Assembly (NCBI GenBank): GCA_015904075.1
Contig: JABMDH010000065.1
Location: forward strand, 2,438 to 10,308
DNA length: 7,871 nucleotides
Origin: Nitrospira sp.
GTDB taxonomy: Bacteria > Nitrospirota > Nitrospiria > Nitrospirales > Nitrospiraceae
Reading direction: 5' to 3'
Shown here: one piece after another, positions 6,603 to 7,871 of the stretch
Layout of the letters: each line of letters starts with the position of its first letter
Position numbering within the stretch: position 1 is the stretch's first letter
Notes under the pieces: model-generated
The model's database searches: none
The model's input: the letters and a program-made list of their open reading frames with translations, nothing else
What the model was told of the DNA's origin: nothing
Program-made: the position numbers and the translations under genes

Positions 6603-7574
6603 ATGCAGGAAATCCCTGATCCACTCAGCCAATCTCGCGTCCCTGCTCCATTCACTGCACTCCTTCGGTGCGCTGCCGCATGCCTGCTTGTCCTGCTCCA
6701 TACGGCCTGGTCGCCTCCCCCTGTCCAAGCCCATGAAGTCGCCATTCTCAAATCGGCCAATATCGCCCCCTACAATCAGGCGATCAGCGGCTTCAAGTCT
6801 TCCATGCCGAGCGAGACCGTATTCGTCGAATACGATCTGAAAGGCGATGCAGAGGCCGGTCGGAAATATGCCGGGAAAATTCGCGCGTCGGGTGCTGATC
6901 TCGTGCTGGCGGTGGGTTCGAAGGCCGCGATCGCGGCACGACTCGAACTGTTCGACATCCCCATCATCTACAGCATGGTCCTGCATCCAGCGAAATATGA
7001 CCTCAAAGCCTCGAACATCACCGGCGTAGCCTCCACCATTCCGATCGGCCAGCAACTCAGCCAGTTACGCGCTGTCCTGCCGAATCTCAAACGGATCGGC
7101 TACCTGTACGATCCCGACAAAACCCCTCCGTTCTCCAGCGACGCCACGAACCAGGCACGGCAACTCGGCATCACATTCATCGAGCGGCAGGTGAAAACTG
7201 AGGAACAAGTCCCCACGGCCTTGCGGGAACTCCTCTCTGAAGTCGACGCGCTCTGGCTGACCTCAGACAGTACGGTCTTGACCGAAGAGTCCTTCTCCTT
7301 TCTGTTGTCCGCCGCATTTGAACGGCATGTGCCGGTCATTGGATTCGATCCTGAATTCGTGCGCAAGGGCGCGTTGATGAGTTTTTGGATCGATTCAGCC
7401 GATGTCGGACGAGGGGCGGCCCATCTGGCACAGTCGATCCTCGCCGGCACATCGAGCCCCTCCTCCAAAATGTTTCTGCCAAAGCACCGGATGGCGCTGA
7501 ATCAGGGAACCGCCGACTATCTTGGGATCACGATCCCCCCGAGCGTCCTGAGTCTGGCGGAGGAGGTGTACTGA
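6603..7574 (+). CDS. Periplasmic substrate-binding protein, ABC_sub_bind (PF04392) type
   Basis: This 323-residue binding protein belongs to the family that includes aromatic amino acid-binding TrpX. The N-terminus has a signal peptide (AALLRCAAACLLVLL-like core at about 19-33) with likely cleavage after VQA (43). The mature part opens with the typical first strand HEVAILKSANIAPYNQAISGF. Later come GADLVLAVGSKAA (96-108), PIIYSMVLHP, NITGVAST, LPNLKRIGYLYDP, DALWLTSDSTVL, VPVIGFDPEFVRKGALMSF and the closing KHRMALNQGTADYLGITIPPS, the two-lobe pattern of this family. AAGGGA lies 6 nt before the ATG, which is 10 bp after the receptor stop, so the two are translated from one mRNA. No permease or ATPase gene is adjacent, and the next gene is a sensor, so a role in sensing instead of transport is possible. 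The ligand cannot be read from the sequence. Confidence 0.88.
   Translation: MQEIPDPLSQSRVPAPFTALLRCAAACLLVLLHTAWSPPPVQAHEVAILKSANIAPYNQAISGFKSSMPSETVFVEYDLKGDAEAGRKYAGKIRASGADLVLAVGSKAAIAARLELFDIPIIYSMVLHPAKYDLKASNITGVASTIPIGQQLSQLRAVLPNLKRIGYLYDPDKTPPFSSDATNQARQLGITFIERQVKTEEQVPTALRELLSEVDALWLTSDSTVLTEESFSFLLSAAFERHVPVIGFDPEFVRKGALMSFWIDSADVGRGAAHLAQSILAGTSSPSSKMFLPKHRMALNQGTADYLGITIPPSVLSLAEEVY
7561..7566 (+). promoter_or_regulatory. Ribosome binding site of the sensor gene
   Basis: A perfect AGGAGG lies inside the last codons of the binding-protein gene, 10 nt before a GTG at 7577. It decides the start of the downstream gene, which has no nearby in-frame ATG. Confidence 0.7.
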
Positions 7575-7576
7575 TT

Positions 7577-7871
7577 GTGACTGACCTGACACACCTCCGC
7601 GAACCAGTTCGTCTCTCGACTTTCATCAGCCTGAGAACGAAATTCGTCCTCTTCGTCAGCCTGGTCATTATCGCGGTCTGTTCCGGCCTGAGCTGGTACT
7701 TTATCGCGCAACAGTCCGACTCCATGACCCGTTCGCTGATCGGCACCGGCAGCATTTTGGTCAAAAACTTAGCCTACAACGCCCGGTATGGCCTCGTCGC
7801 CAAAGACCGTGAGCTGCTCGAGCAGCTCATCAACGGGGTCATGGAAGTGGAAGAAAGTGTCTACGTCGTAT
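7577..7871 (+). CDS. Membrane sensor protein, N-terminal part (probably histidine kinase); runs off the window
   Basis: Ninety-eight codons are visible, starting at the GTG 2 bp after the binding-protein stop. A short basic cytoplasmic head (REPVRLSTFISLRTK) leads into one membrane segment, FVLFVSLVIIAVCSGLSWYF (about 24-43). An extracytoplasmic stretch follows, with IGTGSILVKNLAYNARYG, a charged KDRELLEQLINGVMEV helix and the strand EESVYVV. This layout is common at the front of HAMP-containing histidine kinases and related sensors. The second membrane helix, HAMP domain and output domain lie beyond the window, so a diguanylate cyclase or other output is equally possible. Tight coupling to the receptor and binding protein suggests that it reports the ligand they handle. 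Confidence 0.75.
   Translation, partial: MTDLTHLREPVRLSTFISLRTKFVLFVSLVIIAVCSGLSWYFIAQQSDSMTRSLIGTGSILVKNLAYNARYGLVAKDRELLEQLINGVMEVEESVYVV

Overview
The window looks like chromosomal DNA from a GC-rich Gram-negative bacterium. A signal-peptide-bearing TonB-dependent receptor, a periplasmic binding protein and a membrane sensor imply an outer membrane and periplasm. The receptor's wording and gene context resemble Nitrospira-type genomes. That assignment rests on remembered protein families and could not be checked by a search.

Layout. (1) Positions 14-1373, minus strand: a two-gene unit, prmA (ribosomal protein L11 methyltransferase) followed after 4 bp by a YiiM-like MOSC-domain protein. 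(2) Positions 1404-3226, plus strand, divergent from prmA with a 30-bp gap: a membrane-anchored MutS-family ATPase. Its frame breaks just after the Walker B region, where about ten conserved codons are missing. (3) Positions 3281-3921, minus strand: a VapBC-like toxin-antitoxin pair with its own promoter and operator-like repeat. (4) Positions 3988-4060: a second copy of the last codons of the MutS-like gene. Across the 58 matched bases it differs from the first copy only at synonymous positions. The toxin-antitoxin pair therefore lies between two copies of the same gene end, as expected if a small cassette entered the 3' end of the gene. (5) Positions 4061-4580: no convincing protein gene. 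It holds an AT-rich, palindrome-dense stretch, a 66-nt imperfect hairpin, two very short ORFs with good ribosome binding sites and, on the minus strand, the last ~30 codons of a translation initiation factor IF-1 gene. (6) Positions 4581-7871, plus strand: an operon of a TonB-dependent receptor (frameshifted by one base in a T run, and missing ~10 codons in the plug), a PF04392-type periplasmic substrate-binding protein, and the N-terminus of a membrane sensor that runs off the window.

How they fit together. The last three genes are tightly spaced and probably form an outer-membrane uptake and sensing unit. The receptor would bring a ligand into the periplasm, the binding protein would capture it, and the sensor would report it. 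No ABC permease or ATPase is visible here. Positions 3141-4580 look like a recombination seam, with tail fragments of two different genes and a toxin-antitoxin cassette packed into 1.4 kb.

Three coding lesions (two losses of about ten codons at conserved motifs and one missing T in a homopolymer) could be real gene decay or assembly errors. This cannot be settled from the sequence alone.
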